Positions 11,801-22,194 of a stretch of DNA of 64,000 nucleotides are shown piece by piece. Source of the DNA: Costus lasius (Eukaryota > Streptophyta > Magnoliopsida > Zingiberales > Costaceae); the NCBI GenBank assembly GCA_027563935.2, contig CM050447.1:84615461-84679460 (forward strand). The letters run 5' to 3'. A program made the translations under genes and the position numbers. Numbering within the stretch: position 1 is the stretch's first letter; each line of letters opens with the position of its first letter. The notes under the pieces are model-generated. The model saw only the letters and a program-made list of their open reading frames with translations, was not told the origin of the DNA and ran no database searches.

Positions 11801-13197
11801 AGATCAGGGATAGTCTGGTTGATGGCGCAGTTCAGGATTTTAGCCTGTCTGATGATGGTATTCTTCGGTTTCGTGGAAGGGTATGTGTCCCTGAGGAACC
11901 GGGCTTGAGGAAAGAAATATTGGAGGACAGCCATAACTCCAAATATTCTCTACATCCTGGTGTGACTAAGATGTATCAGGACCTCAAGAAAAGTTTTTGG
12001 TGGCCGGGTATGAAGAAAGAAGTGTTTGATTTTGTCTCTAGGTGTTTAACCTGTCAGACTGTGAAGGCTGAACACCAGAAGCCTGGTGGTTTGTTGCAGC
12101 CTCTTCCTATTCCTGAGTGGAAGTGGGAATGTATCAGTATGGATTTTGTATGTGGTTTGCCCAGAACCAGATTGGGTCATGATGCTATTTGGGTGATTGT
12201 TGATAGACTCACTAAATCAGCCCATTTTCTTCCGATTAAGATGACTTATTCTCTAGAGAGACTGGCTAGATTATATATTGATGAGATAGTCAGACTGCAT
12301 GGAGTGCCTGTTGATATCGTGTCTGACAGGGACTCTCGATTTTTGTCCAGATTTTGGAAGAGTTTACAGGAGGGCTTGGGTACTAAGTTGAGTTTTAGTA
12401 CAGCATACCATCCTCAGTCTGATGGCCAGACGGAGCGTACTATACAGACTCTAGAAGACTTGTTGAGAGCTTATGTGGTTGATTGGAGTTCTGAGTGGAA
12501 TCGGGATCTATCTTTGATAGAGTTTACTTATAATAATAGCTTCCACTCCAGTATTCAGATGGCTCCTTATGAGGCTTTGTATGGGAGAAGGTGTAGGACT
12601 CCCTTGTGTTGGGAGGAAACTGGTGACAGAATGATTTTGAGATCTGATGCAGTACAGGAGACTACTGATAAGGTCAGAGAGATCCGGGATAAACTGAAAA
12701 TTGCTCGGGACAGACAGAAGAGTTATGCTGATGACCGTCGTCGTTCCTTGGAGTTTATGGTAGGGGATCATGTGTTCTTGAAGGTGTCACCTACTAAGGG
12801 TGTTATGAGGTTTGGCAAAAAGGGCAAGTTGAGCCCTAGGTTTGTAGGCCCTTTTGATATTATTGAGAGAATTGGTCCAGTGGCTTACCGATTGGCTTTA
12901 CCTCCTGCTATGGATCATGTGCATAATGTATTCCATGTCTCTACTTTGAGGAAATATCATCCTGATCCATCTCATGTGTTGGAGTTGGAACCTCTTCAGA
13001 TTCAGAGTGATTTGACTTTTGAGGAAAGACCTCTCCGGATTGTGGATAGAAAAGATAAAGTCCTGAGAAACAAGACTATACCTTTGGTAAAGGTTATCTG
13101 GGGAAATCAGGCTGTTGAGGAGGCGACTTGGGAGACTGAAGCTGATATGAGGAAATTTTATGCTTACCTCTTTGATGATATGGATGCTGAGCTTTAG
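8845..13197 (+). pseudogene. Ty3/gypsy gag-pol polyprotein with one in-frame nonsense codon
   Basis: The single frame spans 1,451 codons. It contains: a retrotransposon gag domain (residues about 10-160, with WW and YFP motifs); a basic linker; two CCHC knuckles ([14 protein letters not shown] about 9592 and [14 protein letters not shown] about 9651); an aspartic protease with FDPGANLSF in place of D-T/S-G-A; reverse transcriptase with FIDDILVYS (about 10843); RNase H with [10 protein letters not shown]; integrase zinc region (H-H-C-C, about 11950-12060); the DDE core (SMDFVCG, SDRDSRF, GQTER); and a chromodomain-like tail. A TAG at 11527-11529 replaces the expected CAG of the motif NMRQRRW at the end of RNase H, and the frame continues unchanged from 11530. 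No frameshift was seen. The chosen ATG gives a gag without a long N-terminal extension, and an upstream start is blocked by stops. As written, integrase would not be made without readthrough. Confidence 0.9.
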
Positions 13198-13226
13198 AGG
13201 ACTAAAGCTTTATAAGGAGGGAGGGA

Positions 13227-16200
13227 TGTAAGATCCAAGGATCTTAAGTCCTGGTAAGCATTATTTTTGAATTAAATAAAATTATTGACTGTGATATTTT
13301 TCTATGTATTGGTTGTTAATAGTTATTTAACTAGAGATTTTTGGTTGTTAATTTATTGTAAATTAATTAGGGATTATTTGTTTGATTATTGGCTGTTAAT
13401 TTATGATAAATTATTATTGGCTGTTCATGATAAATTAATTAGGATTTATGGGTTGTAATTGTAAGTTAATTAATTAGAGCTTGTAAGTTAATTAATTAGA
13501 CCCTATTGGTTAATTAAACCCTTATTGGATGTTAATTAGACCTTATTGGATTTTCGTTAAGTTAATGGTTGAATTAATGGGTTTAAACTAATTGGGTTTT
13601 AAAATTCAAATTATTAATTAAATGGATTAAACCCGAATTGAATTAATGGGTTAATGGGTTAAGAGTTAAAAACCGAAATTTAAGTAGGTAATTTCGGTTA
13701 GGGTAGAGTGTTGGCGATTTTTTGGCTTGAAAGAAACCTTGGGCGACGGCTTGAAGAACTTGGCGACTTCTTGAAGAACTTAGGCGATTCTTGGAGGATT
13801 AGAGGTGAAATATCTTCCTTCTCTCTTGGAGTCTTTGGTGTTGGAGGTGTTTCCTTCCTTTGGTGGCGATTCTTGGTAGAACTTCAAGCCTTAGACGAAT
13901 TATTTTGGAGAGTTTTTCACCTTGTGTTCTCGGTTAAGAGGTGAGTGGAATGTCTTATTTGATCTATTAGTTTGGTAGTGTTTGTGACTTGATACAATTG
14001 AATTATTGGAATTTTTATCATGTTAAAACCGAAACTCAAGATGTATTTTTCATGTAAACCAAATTCAAGATGTTTCTTCATGTGAACCGAATCTTTGATA
14101 ATTATTCATGATAATCCGAAATCTTGATATTATTTATGAAGACCAAATTCTTGATAATATGCATGAAAACCGAAATTTTGATGATTTTCTTTATGAAACC
14201 CGAAAGTTGGTAATATGAAATTTAAGGTATTAAATAATGGAAATTCGGAAGTTTTAGACCAATGGTTTGAGCATGGAATTCATGTTAATTCAAGGTGTAA
14301 AATTTAATAGATAGTATGTTATGTTAACCTTGGTTTATATGTAGAGATTTGTAAAATAGTTGGTATGAATACATGTTTTAATTTTTGTTAATTTTATGGA
14401 TAGTTTGTATGACTACATGTTTTAGTTTTATGTTAATTTTTATGGATGCTTGTTAACTGCATTATTGAGAAATTGTTTGAGAAATTTGGATGATAACCTA
14501 GTAAGGTTTGACTGAACTAATCAGCATGAAACCTAAGGACCACACTACATTATATGATTGTTAATATTATGTAATTCTGTGATTTTTAAATATTAGGTGT
14601 TTATGTGATTTTTAGAATATTATGTGGTTATGTAAATTGTGAACATTATGTGGTTATGAGATTTTTGAAAATTATGTGATTATGAGAATTTTGAATATTA
14701 TGTGTTATGTGTTGGTTAGGACTATGGCTAAGTGTAACAGTGTACTCATAGGATAGTCCTTATGTGATATGTGATGGGTTTGAATTTCAGCCCTGTATTT
14801 GATATGTGAGGGGGCTGATGTTCGGCCTGCCTATTATGATTTTTGTGATGGGGGTTGATGTTCAGCCTGCCCGATATGATTTTTGTGATGACTATCCTAG
14901 AGTCTAGTTGACACTTAGGAGTCCACCTTTGTGAAATATGAAATAAGATATGTCTGTTGTCCAGTAGGAACCTTTTGGGAGAACGGGTTTTGACGCAAAG
15001 TGCCATGTCTTGGTCGGACAGGGGCCACCTCTTGATGTCATTACTCTTTTATGTGATGGGGTGATATAAGACACAAAGTGCCATGTCTTGATCAGACAGG
15101 GGCCACCTCTTGATGTCATCACTCTCATTTTGTGATGTTGGGTGTCGTAGAGCAAAGTGCCACGTCATGACCTGACGGGGACCACCTCTTGAATCTACAC
15201 ACAATCCATCGATGTGTTATGGGGTGAGAGAGCAAAGTGCCACGTCGTGACCTGGCGGGGGCCACCTCTTGATTCTACTCACTATCCATGTTTATGTGTT
15301 GCACGAGATTTTGCAGCTCCCAGTGCTTTGGCCAAGCCGGGTTAGACCATATTGGTCACTACTGAATATGCTGGACAACTAGGTTAATTAAGTATGGTGT
15401 GTTTAGTTGGTTTAGAATATATGTGTTTAATTGGGTTAGAGTAAAACTCTAGAACCTGAATTTGTTATATGCTAGTGTGTACATTTAACTGTCTATATGA
15501 CTTCTGTTTCTTTATTTTGTTATATGTTGACATAATGTTCTGTTAAATATTTTTAAAAATAATCTGCCTATATTTTTGAATGTATGTTATGGATGGTCGA
15601 TTTAGACTATCCACTCACTGGGCTGTGTAGCTCACCCCTCACTATTTTCAGGCATAGAGCAGGGGCGCATGTCTTGAGTGCATTGGCGTGGATAATTATG
15701 CTGTTTGCTGTTTTAAGAATTTTTATGCTTAATTCTTGGGGCCGGTTGTGGCCTTAACATAAACTATATGAACTATGTGAATCATGAGACTATGTGAACT
15801 ATGTGAAGTATGTTGCCAGTTATGGCAGTCTTATGAGTTTGATTTTTGTGTCACCGCGGGCTTCAGCCTGGTTTCGGTGTTTGGTATGAGTTTATAAAAT
15901 CGATTTTGTGATTTTGTTTTGAATTTCGGCTTGTTGTATATTCTGTGCAATCGGTTTTGATATACCCTGTAACTTGCATATGTCTAGTGCAAGTATTGCC
16001 TGGTGGCAGGTACCTTTATGGATTTTATGAATTTGAATCGGTTTTGATATAACTATTGCCTTGCATATGTCTAGTGCAAGGATTGCGTGGTGGCAGGTAC
16101 CCTTATGAGATTTGAGTTTTGTGAATTTGTGTGTATGGATTTATGGAAATTTTTCAGATCGTGTTTTCTTGAACTCGGTTTTACCTAGCATATGATCGAT

Positions 16201-16271
16201 CTTATATGAAACATCCTGTATCATTTGTGAATTGTGCCATTTGTTTGGGGTTAAGAATGTGGGATGTTACA
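13227..16271 (+). repeat. 3' LTR of the Tekay-like element
   Basis: It is 3045 bp, nearly identical to the 5' LTR, and carries the same internal repeats (80 bp units from about 14992, 86 bp duplication about 15949-16119). Differences are scattered substitutions, for example GGGGGCCACC in the 5' LTR against GGGGACCACC here. No indel is needed to align the two. It ends GGGATGTTACA, followed by the ATGGT target duplication. Confidence 0.93.
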
Positions 16272-16826
16272 ATGGTCGATTGAGACTATCCACTCACTGG
16301 GCTGTGTAGCTCACCCCTCACTATTTTCAGGTATAGAGCAGGGGCGCATATCCTGAGTTAGCGTTGATGTGGTTATTATGCTAGTTTGATGTATAAGATT
16401 TTTTTGTGCTTAATTAACTGGTGCCGGTTGTGGCTAAACTATATGAACTTGTGTTGCCGGTTGTGGCAGTTGAGATTTTGATTTTTGTGTCACCGCGGGC
16501 TTTGGCCTGGTTTCGGTGTAGTATCATTGAGTGAATTTATAGAATCGATATTATGACTTTGTTTGAATTTCGAATCGACTTGTGTTTTTGCAATCGGATT
16601 TGATATAACTGTTGCCTTGCATATGTCTAGTGCAAGGATTGCGTGGTGGCAGGTACATTTATGAAATTTGTGTTTCGAGATTCTATGTATGAATTTTCGC
16701 AAATTTTCAGATCGGGTTTTCCTGAACTTGGTTTTACTTAGCATGTGTATCGATCTTGTGCGATCACATCCTGTTCTTCTGTGATTTGTGTTGCTTGTTT
16801 GGGGTTAAGATAAACGGGATGTGACA
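16272..16826 (+). repeat. old Tekay-like LTR, right fragment
   Basis: This is the continuation of the LTR interrupted at 5717. It begins with the duplicated ATGGT, runs through GACTATCCACTCACTGGGCTGTGTAG, and ends GGGATGTGACA. It carries only one copy of the GCATATGTCTAGTGCAAG unit that is duplicated in the inserted element, and differs at many positions, confirming a separate older copy. After 16826 the sequence changes to Athila-like 3' interior. Whether it is a solo LTR or a 3' LTR cannot be decided, because its left end is outside the window. Confidence 0.85.
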
Positions 16827-17474
16827 ATGACTCCCCTACTTGGCACTGTATAAAATTAACAGTGGGACCTAAAGACATGGGTTGAAGTCCACAAAAAGAA
16901 AAAGAATAACTCCTCTTCTTGGCATTGTGTTCACAATGGTACCTAAGACAAGAGTTGAAGTTCAGTGCAAAAGTGTGTATCTATGTAGATGCTTGCCAAG
17001 AGAGAGTTCCTTTGACATTGACTCCTCTGTCTCAAGAAAATTCTTTCTACCTATGAGATATGAGTTCTATTATGTGTGGTTATGTGACCAACATACTCTA
17101 AATTCGTCATCAGAAAAAAGGGTAATCGATTTAGAGAATGTCAAGGACAAATAAAAAAAATGAGTGGAAAAAGATTTGGAGATCCTATTCCTGTAAACAA
17201 AAACATATTGGATGAAAATCTCAAAAACAAGATTAATTCATGAGGTTGAAATTCTATTACTATGCATATTGCGAAATTTTATTCGATTGAACTTTTGAGT
17301 CTTAAAGATTAATTTCAAAAGATGATGTATTTACTTGAAAATTTTGTGTGGGATTAATGAAATTTTCTATGGATGATTATATTTTAGAAATTTATTCGTC
17401 ATGTGAAAATTTATTTTTTTGGTATTGATTTCTTTATTTGCTTGAGGATAAGAAAAGTTTGAGCCTTATGTGTT
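16827..17474 (+). other. Athila-like element, 3' internal region
   Basis: This non-coding stretch resembles 21648-22194. Both have two diverged tandem copies of a segment starting GACTCCCCTACTTGGCAC and ending GGGTTGAAGTC. Both then have CTTGAGGAYAAG..AAGTTTGAGCCTTATGTRTT directly before an LTR. The CTTGAGGACAAGCAAA segment is typical of the 3' end of Athila-type plant elements (from memory). A 90-codon open frame at 16882 spans the repeats and is not taken as a gene. Confidence 0.7.
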
Positions 17475-19377
17475 TGATGACTCTAAATTTCATAGTGTTT
17501 TTCATACTTATTTGGTAGTCTTTTGAACCATAATCTTACTCTTTTGCTTTGTTTTTATACTTTTTTTTACCAAATGCTTCGGAATCTACACCATCTTTGG
17601 TTTTTGATCAATTTCAGGTAAAAGGCATTATTTTAAGGCATTTTCGAGCAAAATCAAATACATGGAAGAGTTACCATCATCAAGAGGAGTCCACATAACA
17701 AATTTCACGCAAATCAGAGCAAAAGACCAAAATAGGCAGTGCCGTAATATATATTACAGTACCGTATTATGGTACAATACCGTAATATCGGAGCACCTGC
17801 CATATTTTGGTGGATTTTCAAATCAGAGAATTGTCTTGATTTTACGGCACCGCCGTAAAGCATTACACTGCCGTAATTTGGAGCGCTTCAGAACAGAGAC
17901 AGTTGCCGAAATTACAGTACTGCCGTAAACTATTCCACGTGCCGTATTTCCCAGGCGATTCAGACCAGAGAACTCGTCCGATTTTACAGCATGGTTGAGA
18001 AGCATTTTACGGGCCATAATTTTGACATAGGGTTCACAGAACCAAAATACGGCACTGCCGTAAAATATTTTACGGCCGTAATTTCCATTCAAAAAGGCAA
18101 TTTTTACGGGCCCAAAAATTCCAAAGCCATATCTTTTGATCTAGACCTCCAAATTGAGATCCGAAAGATGCTACGGACTCGTCTTTAGGAGGAGCAGACA
18201 CACAAAGTGAAAGGATGAATTTTGATCCAGTATTGAGGGAGCAATTGACAGAGAGGTGGAATTGCTAGGGTTCATCGGTTCTCAGCTTACAAACCACCTC
18301 CAGCCACAAAAATTGACTGAGAGCTTCACCTGTTGAAGGAGAATGTGCATCTGAAGTTTCAAAATAAAGAGATTCTGATTGGAGGAGAAATCAATGAAAC
18401 AGCGGTGACAGCGCTGTTCTAGGCAATTACGGTGTTGTAATTTCATTACAGCACTATTTTGTAACTTTTCTCATCTTCTTTTCGATTCCTATTCATACAG
18501 AAACATGTTTTATCATTATTCCTTCATCATGGTAGCTTAATCTTTCTTTGGGACATGGGGGTGTAATCTCTTTGTTTCTTAATGACTAGAAAACCCTAAT
18601 TTTGTCAAACTAATTTTATTGTGATAATTTTACTTTTGTAATTGATTGCTCTTTAATTCTCCTTAGTTTTATAAATATCAACATGTTTTAGAATTTTACA
18701 AAATAGACTGATAAGTTGATTGCTTGAAATTCAGAACCCTAGGAATTATCGAGTTTGGAATTAATGTAAGAGATTAGGTTGTTCTTCGAATTCTAATTCT
18801 TAGAGAAATTTAATGCCTTGTTGATTTTATGATTCTTTGGATTGAGTTAATATTTTAGACTTGATTTGATGCTGCAAGAGATTGAGTATCGAGTCGTCAG
18901 AGAACCTTGAGTAAAACTTGTGTTGAGACTCTGATGCATGAGAGTGATCTTGAGTTTCCACTTGAGGTTGTCAACTTTAGAATTCGGATGCACAAGAGTG
19001 ATCCTTGAGTTCTTAGTTGATGGTTTATTTATTTTCAGCATTGAATAGGTCTTGCACGAGAGTGAAGATCAGTTCTTTGTACGACTGTTTGCGCGAGAGC
19101 GAAACAATTTATTTATGAAGTAAACTATACCTTTATCATGATAAAATTGGATTGGCAAACACTTATCTTAATCTAGCCATTAGAAATAAAGTAGATGAAC
19201 CCCTAGTCCCGATCCCTTCTCTGATATTTTCTCCGTGTTCTTTTCGATAGTTTGATTCACTATTTTCTGATTGCCAAGCTAGCGAGAAATCAATTATTCA
19301 GTACTTAGCAACAAGGTCTCTGTGATTCGATATCTGTTTTATCACTACGAAGTATCCATGCACTTGCGGACACAACA
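17475..19377 (+). repeat. Athila-like LTR, copy A1
   Basis: It is bounded by TGATGACTC after the Athila 3' motif and by ...TTGCGGACACAACA just before a tRNA-Asp primer-binding site, giving TG...CA ends and 1903 bp. It contains an array of dyads of the type TTTTACGGCACYGCCGTAAA in units of roughly 65-70 bp (17739-18110). Further on there are five spaced copies of a GCACGAGAGTGA-like motif (about 18868, 18938, 18989, 19053, 19090). Similarity by eye to A2 (22195) is moderate, so the two are not a freshly inserted LTR pair. Confidence 0.82.
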
Positions 19378-19383
19378 AGTTTT

Positions 19384-19401
19384 TGGCGCCGTTGCCGGGG
19401 A
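19384..19401 (+). other. primer-binding site, tRNA-Asp type
   Basis: TGGCGCCGTTGCCGGGGA is complementary to the 3' end of plant tRNA-Asp(GTC) including CCA, as used by Athila-type Ty3/gypsy elements. It lies six bases after LTR A1. Confidence 0.88.
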
Positions 19402-19533
19402 CCTTGTTTTTGTTGATACTGAAGATATTGAGAGTATTTCTAGACTAGATTTTTATTTACTATTTTTTTGTTGCTTATTTACTTACTATTTATTTTCTAT
19501 TTTTCTTGAAATCACTTGATCTACCTACTTTGC

Positions 19534-19773
19534 ATGCGCAGGAGTCTTAGGTCAGAACCGCTTGTTCCATTGGATCCTGAAATTAACAAAACCCTTAGAG
19601 TGCGCAGGAAGTTAAGACTAGAAGAAGATTTACAAGAAACATCACAGCAGATACAAGAAGAAATTTTGGATATGGCGAATAACGAGAGAAGATCTTTTCG
19701 TGACTATGCTCCGCCTAATTCACAGGGAATTCACTCTAGTGTCACCAGGCCGACCATTGATGCGAACAATTAA
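19534..19773 (+). pseudogene. Athila-like gag, N-terminal fragment
   Basis: An open frame of 79 codons after the likely ATG contains EPLVPLDPEINKTLRVRR, RSFRDYAPP and RPTIDANN, resembling the N-terminus of Athila gag proteins (family recognition from memory). In the family the frame goes on for hundreds of residues after ANN. Here it stops at TAA (19771-19773), which lies in the left arm of an inverted repeat. No downstream gag, protease, RT or integrase was recognised before the next LTR, so the element is non-autonomous. The open frame begins at 19516 with another ATG; 19534 is preferred because its MRRS start fits the family. Confidence 0.7.
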
Positions 19774-19917
19774 TCAGAATCAAAAAGATGCTATGTGTTT
19801 TTGATCTTTGGCACAACATTGAAGTACTCATCTTTGTCTACCATCTAGATATTTTTGCCGAATTTTAAAGTCCATGGATCTTTCTAAAACACATAACATC
19901 TTTTCAATTCTGATTAA
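19770..19917. repeat. 148 bp inverted-repeat segment
   Basis: The left arm TTAATCAGAATCAAAAAGAT and following GCTATGTGTTTTT is the near-perfect reverse complement of the right arm AAAACACATAACATCTTTTC and following AATTCTGATTAA; about 29 of 32 positions pair. It could be a small MITE-like insertion or a foldback segment. No clear flanking target duplication was seen. Its left arm supplies the stop codon of the gag fragment. Confidence 0.6.
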
Positions 19918-22194
19918 TTTCTGCAGCAGTTTTTCTTGACTAATCTGATTAGCAGTTTTGCAGCAAGTTTTTAAGGTACTTTAATGACTTGAAACCCTGA
20001 TTTTTCACTTGGAATATAAAGAACATGTGTCGTTCTATCCCGTGGATGAGTTATTTTCATGAAAATATTTTCTGATCATTCTAGGACACATGACAACTTT
20101 TCGAATTTGATTAACTTTTGTGCAGTTTTTGTAGTTTTGTAATCTAAGTAGCCTTCTTTCTGTTGATACCCTAAATTCCTGATAGATTTTAATCCTTTGA
20201 TTTTTATACATCTGGAAAGAACACGTTTTATTCTACCACATGGTTCTGTCCGTTTTCTTATTGGATCATTAAATCTTATTTTTGGGTATGGTTACTTTTC
20301 TTAAAATATTCACTGGCTGCACTGTTTGCTTTCTACATGTTATAGCTTCTTTTGCCTCCAGATCCAGAAATCTTCAAGAGCAACTATCTTCCACCTCTAG
20401 CCACCACTGCATTTGCCTCTGACATCATTGTTTCCAGCCGTCGACACTGGATTATACCATCTGCAGATTCTTACTTCTTCTACTGCCTCTATTTCCATTT
20501 ATTAGATTTATTTATGCAGTAGTCTCTTTATTAGTGACTGATTTTTTTTATCTATGCAGCATTATTTCTGGCACCCACCAGCCGACAATCTCACATCCAG
20601 GACTGTATTCTCTAGTAGGCCACTAGAGATTACTCACTCTACTGTCGGCACCATCACCATCATTGCTAGCAGCTTTTCAGATAGCATATGTTCTACCTCT
20701 GCTTCTTGCCTGCTCGACTCTTTCCACCGGCATCCTCTTCAGACCTCCGATGACATCTCTGATTCTCTCTTGAGAAAATTATTTTTATCATTATTATTTT
20801 TAGAGACTATTTTTAGACTGAGCCTTATGTATCTTAAATTGTGCAGGTAAAATTTTCAAAAGGCACATCCTTAGACCTTGCAGCATCTGCCCCGACACTA
20901 TTTTTGGTCTGAGCCTTATGTAATTTTGGTCAGAGCTTGCTATATAGTTTTGTGAGTATCATTTGCACTCTCTTGTTCATGATTATTTCATATGGTTGCA
21001 TCTTTGATTTACTTTAGATGTATCACTCACTAAGATTTCTACTCGATATGGTCTCTTGAATCTATCATTTTACACTTTTGAACATTATTATTTGAGTTTG
21101 ATGCTTCTACACCTCTATAACCACCGACACTGCTATTCTGTTTCACATGCTTATCTTTCGTTTCGATGCGGTTGTATGATGATTATGATGATACTGATTT
21201 CTACTATTTCGATGGGGTTGTATTATGATATTTCGATATTCTGATGAGCTATCTTTGATATGGTTGTAGTATACATGATGATATATTTAGTGTTTACGAT
21301 GATATTTTGTGATGATGATGAGTATATTCTTGTTTTATATTGTTGATGACTTGATTGATTGATGATGAATGGATTCAAATTCATGATTAGAGAAAAACCC
21401 TATCATGTTAGATTTACTTCTTCAATGCATATCTATCTCTGAAATTTGACATTGGTTGATGCATGAAATTTTGGGTAGATGTATTATTTGAGGAATAAGA
21501 TCTAAGGTGAACCTATCCTTTTGAATAAAAAGAGTATATGAGTATGATTTGAGAATTGAGATCAATTGATCAACCTACTAGATGTTTAGTTTATTTTTCT
21601 ATTTGTTGGGAAATAAGAATCCAAGATCCATAAAAATAGTGAGAGACTCCCCTACTTGGCACTATGTAAAATTGATGGTGGTACCTAAGACATGGGTTGA
21701 AGTCTATGCATGAAAAATAATGAGAGATAAAAAGAATAAGACTCCTCTACTCGGCACTATGCAAAATTGATAATGGTACCGAAGATAAGAGTTGAAGTCA
21801 AAAATAAAAAGTGTATATCTAAGTGGGTACATGCCATCTTTACAAAAACAAACAAAATGCATAAAAAAAAGAAAAAAAAATATGTGTGGAAAAAGATCTT
21901 GGAAACCTAATTCCTGAAAACAAAAGCATGATAGATTTGAACTGAAAACTGAGTGAAATCATGAGATTGAAAATTTTATTTATTATACAAGTTGCAAAGT
22001 TTTATTTAATTGAGTTGTGGATCTAGAGGATTGAATTCTAAGAATGATATGTTTATTTGAAGTTTTGTGAAACAATTGATGGAATTTTTCATTGATGATT
22101 GTATTTTAGAAATTTATTGAGCATGAAAAGGTTATTCTTTTAATCAATTTTTGATTTTTGCTTGAGGACAAGCAAAGTTTGAGCCTTATGTATT
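19918..22194 (+). other. non-coding interior of Athila-like non-autonomous element
   Basis: No recognisable retroelement domain is present. The sequence is T-rich, with GATGATGAT-type low-complexity stretches near 21170-21340. A 98-codon open frame at 20554-20850 (rich in Ser, His and Leu) matches no family I know. From 21648 the Athila 3' region appears: two tandem copies of a GACTCCYCTACTYGGCACTATG...GTTGAAGTC segment, then CTTGAGGACAAGCAAAGTTTGAGCC at about 22161, leading directly into the next LTR. The interior is about 2.8 kb, far shorter than an autonomous Athila. Confidence 0.6.

Larger units (their letters stand above)
5718..16271 (+). mobile_element. complete Tekay/Del-like Ty3/gypsy retrotransposon
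   Basis: This is a full-length 10,554 bp element. It has two LTRs of exactly 3045 bp, a tRNA-Met-type primer-binding site, one gag-pol frame (broken by one stop), and a purine-rich tract (AAGGAGGGAGGGA) directly before the 3' LTR. The flanking 5-mers are identical (ATGGT at 5713-5717 and 16272-16276), a target-site duplication. By eye the two LTRs differ at only about nine positions, so the insertion is recent. The order protease, RT, RNase H, integrase makes it Ty3/gypsy. The LTR length over 3 kb and the chromodomain-like C-terminus (ending VEEATWETEADMRKFY) point to the Tekay/Del chromovirus branch. It inserted into an older LTR of a related family. Confidence 0.95.

Noticed and set aside
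17741..17810. Dyads around GTAATATATATTAC and GGTACC-like words as tRNA or terminator structures
   Set aside because: No tRNA arms or anticodon geometry; they belong to the repeated LTR dyad array.
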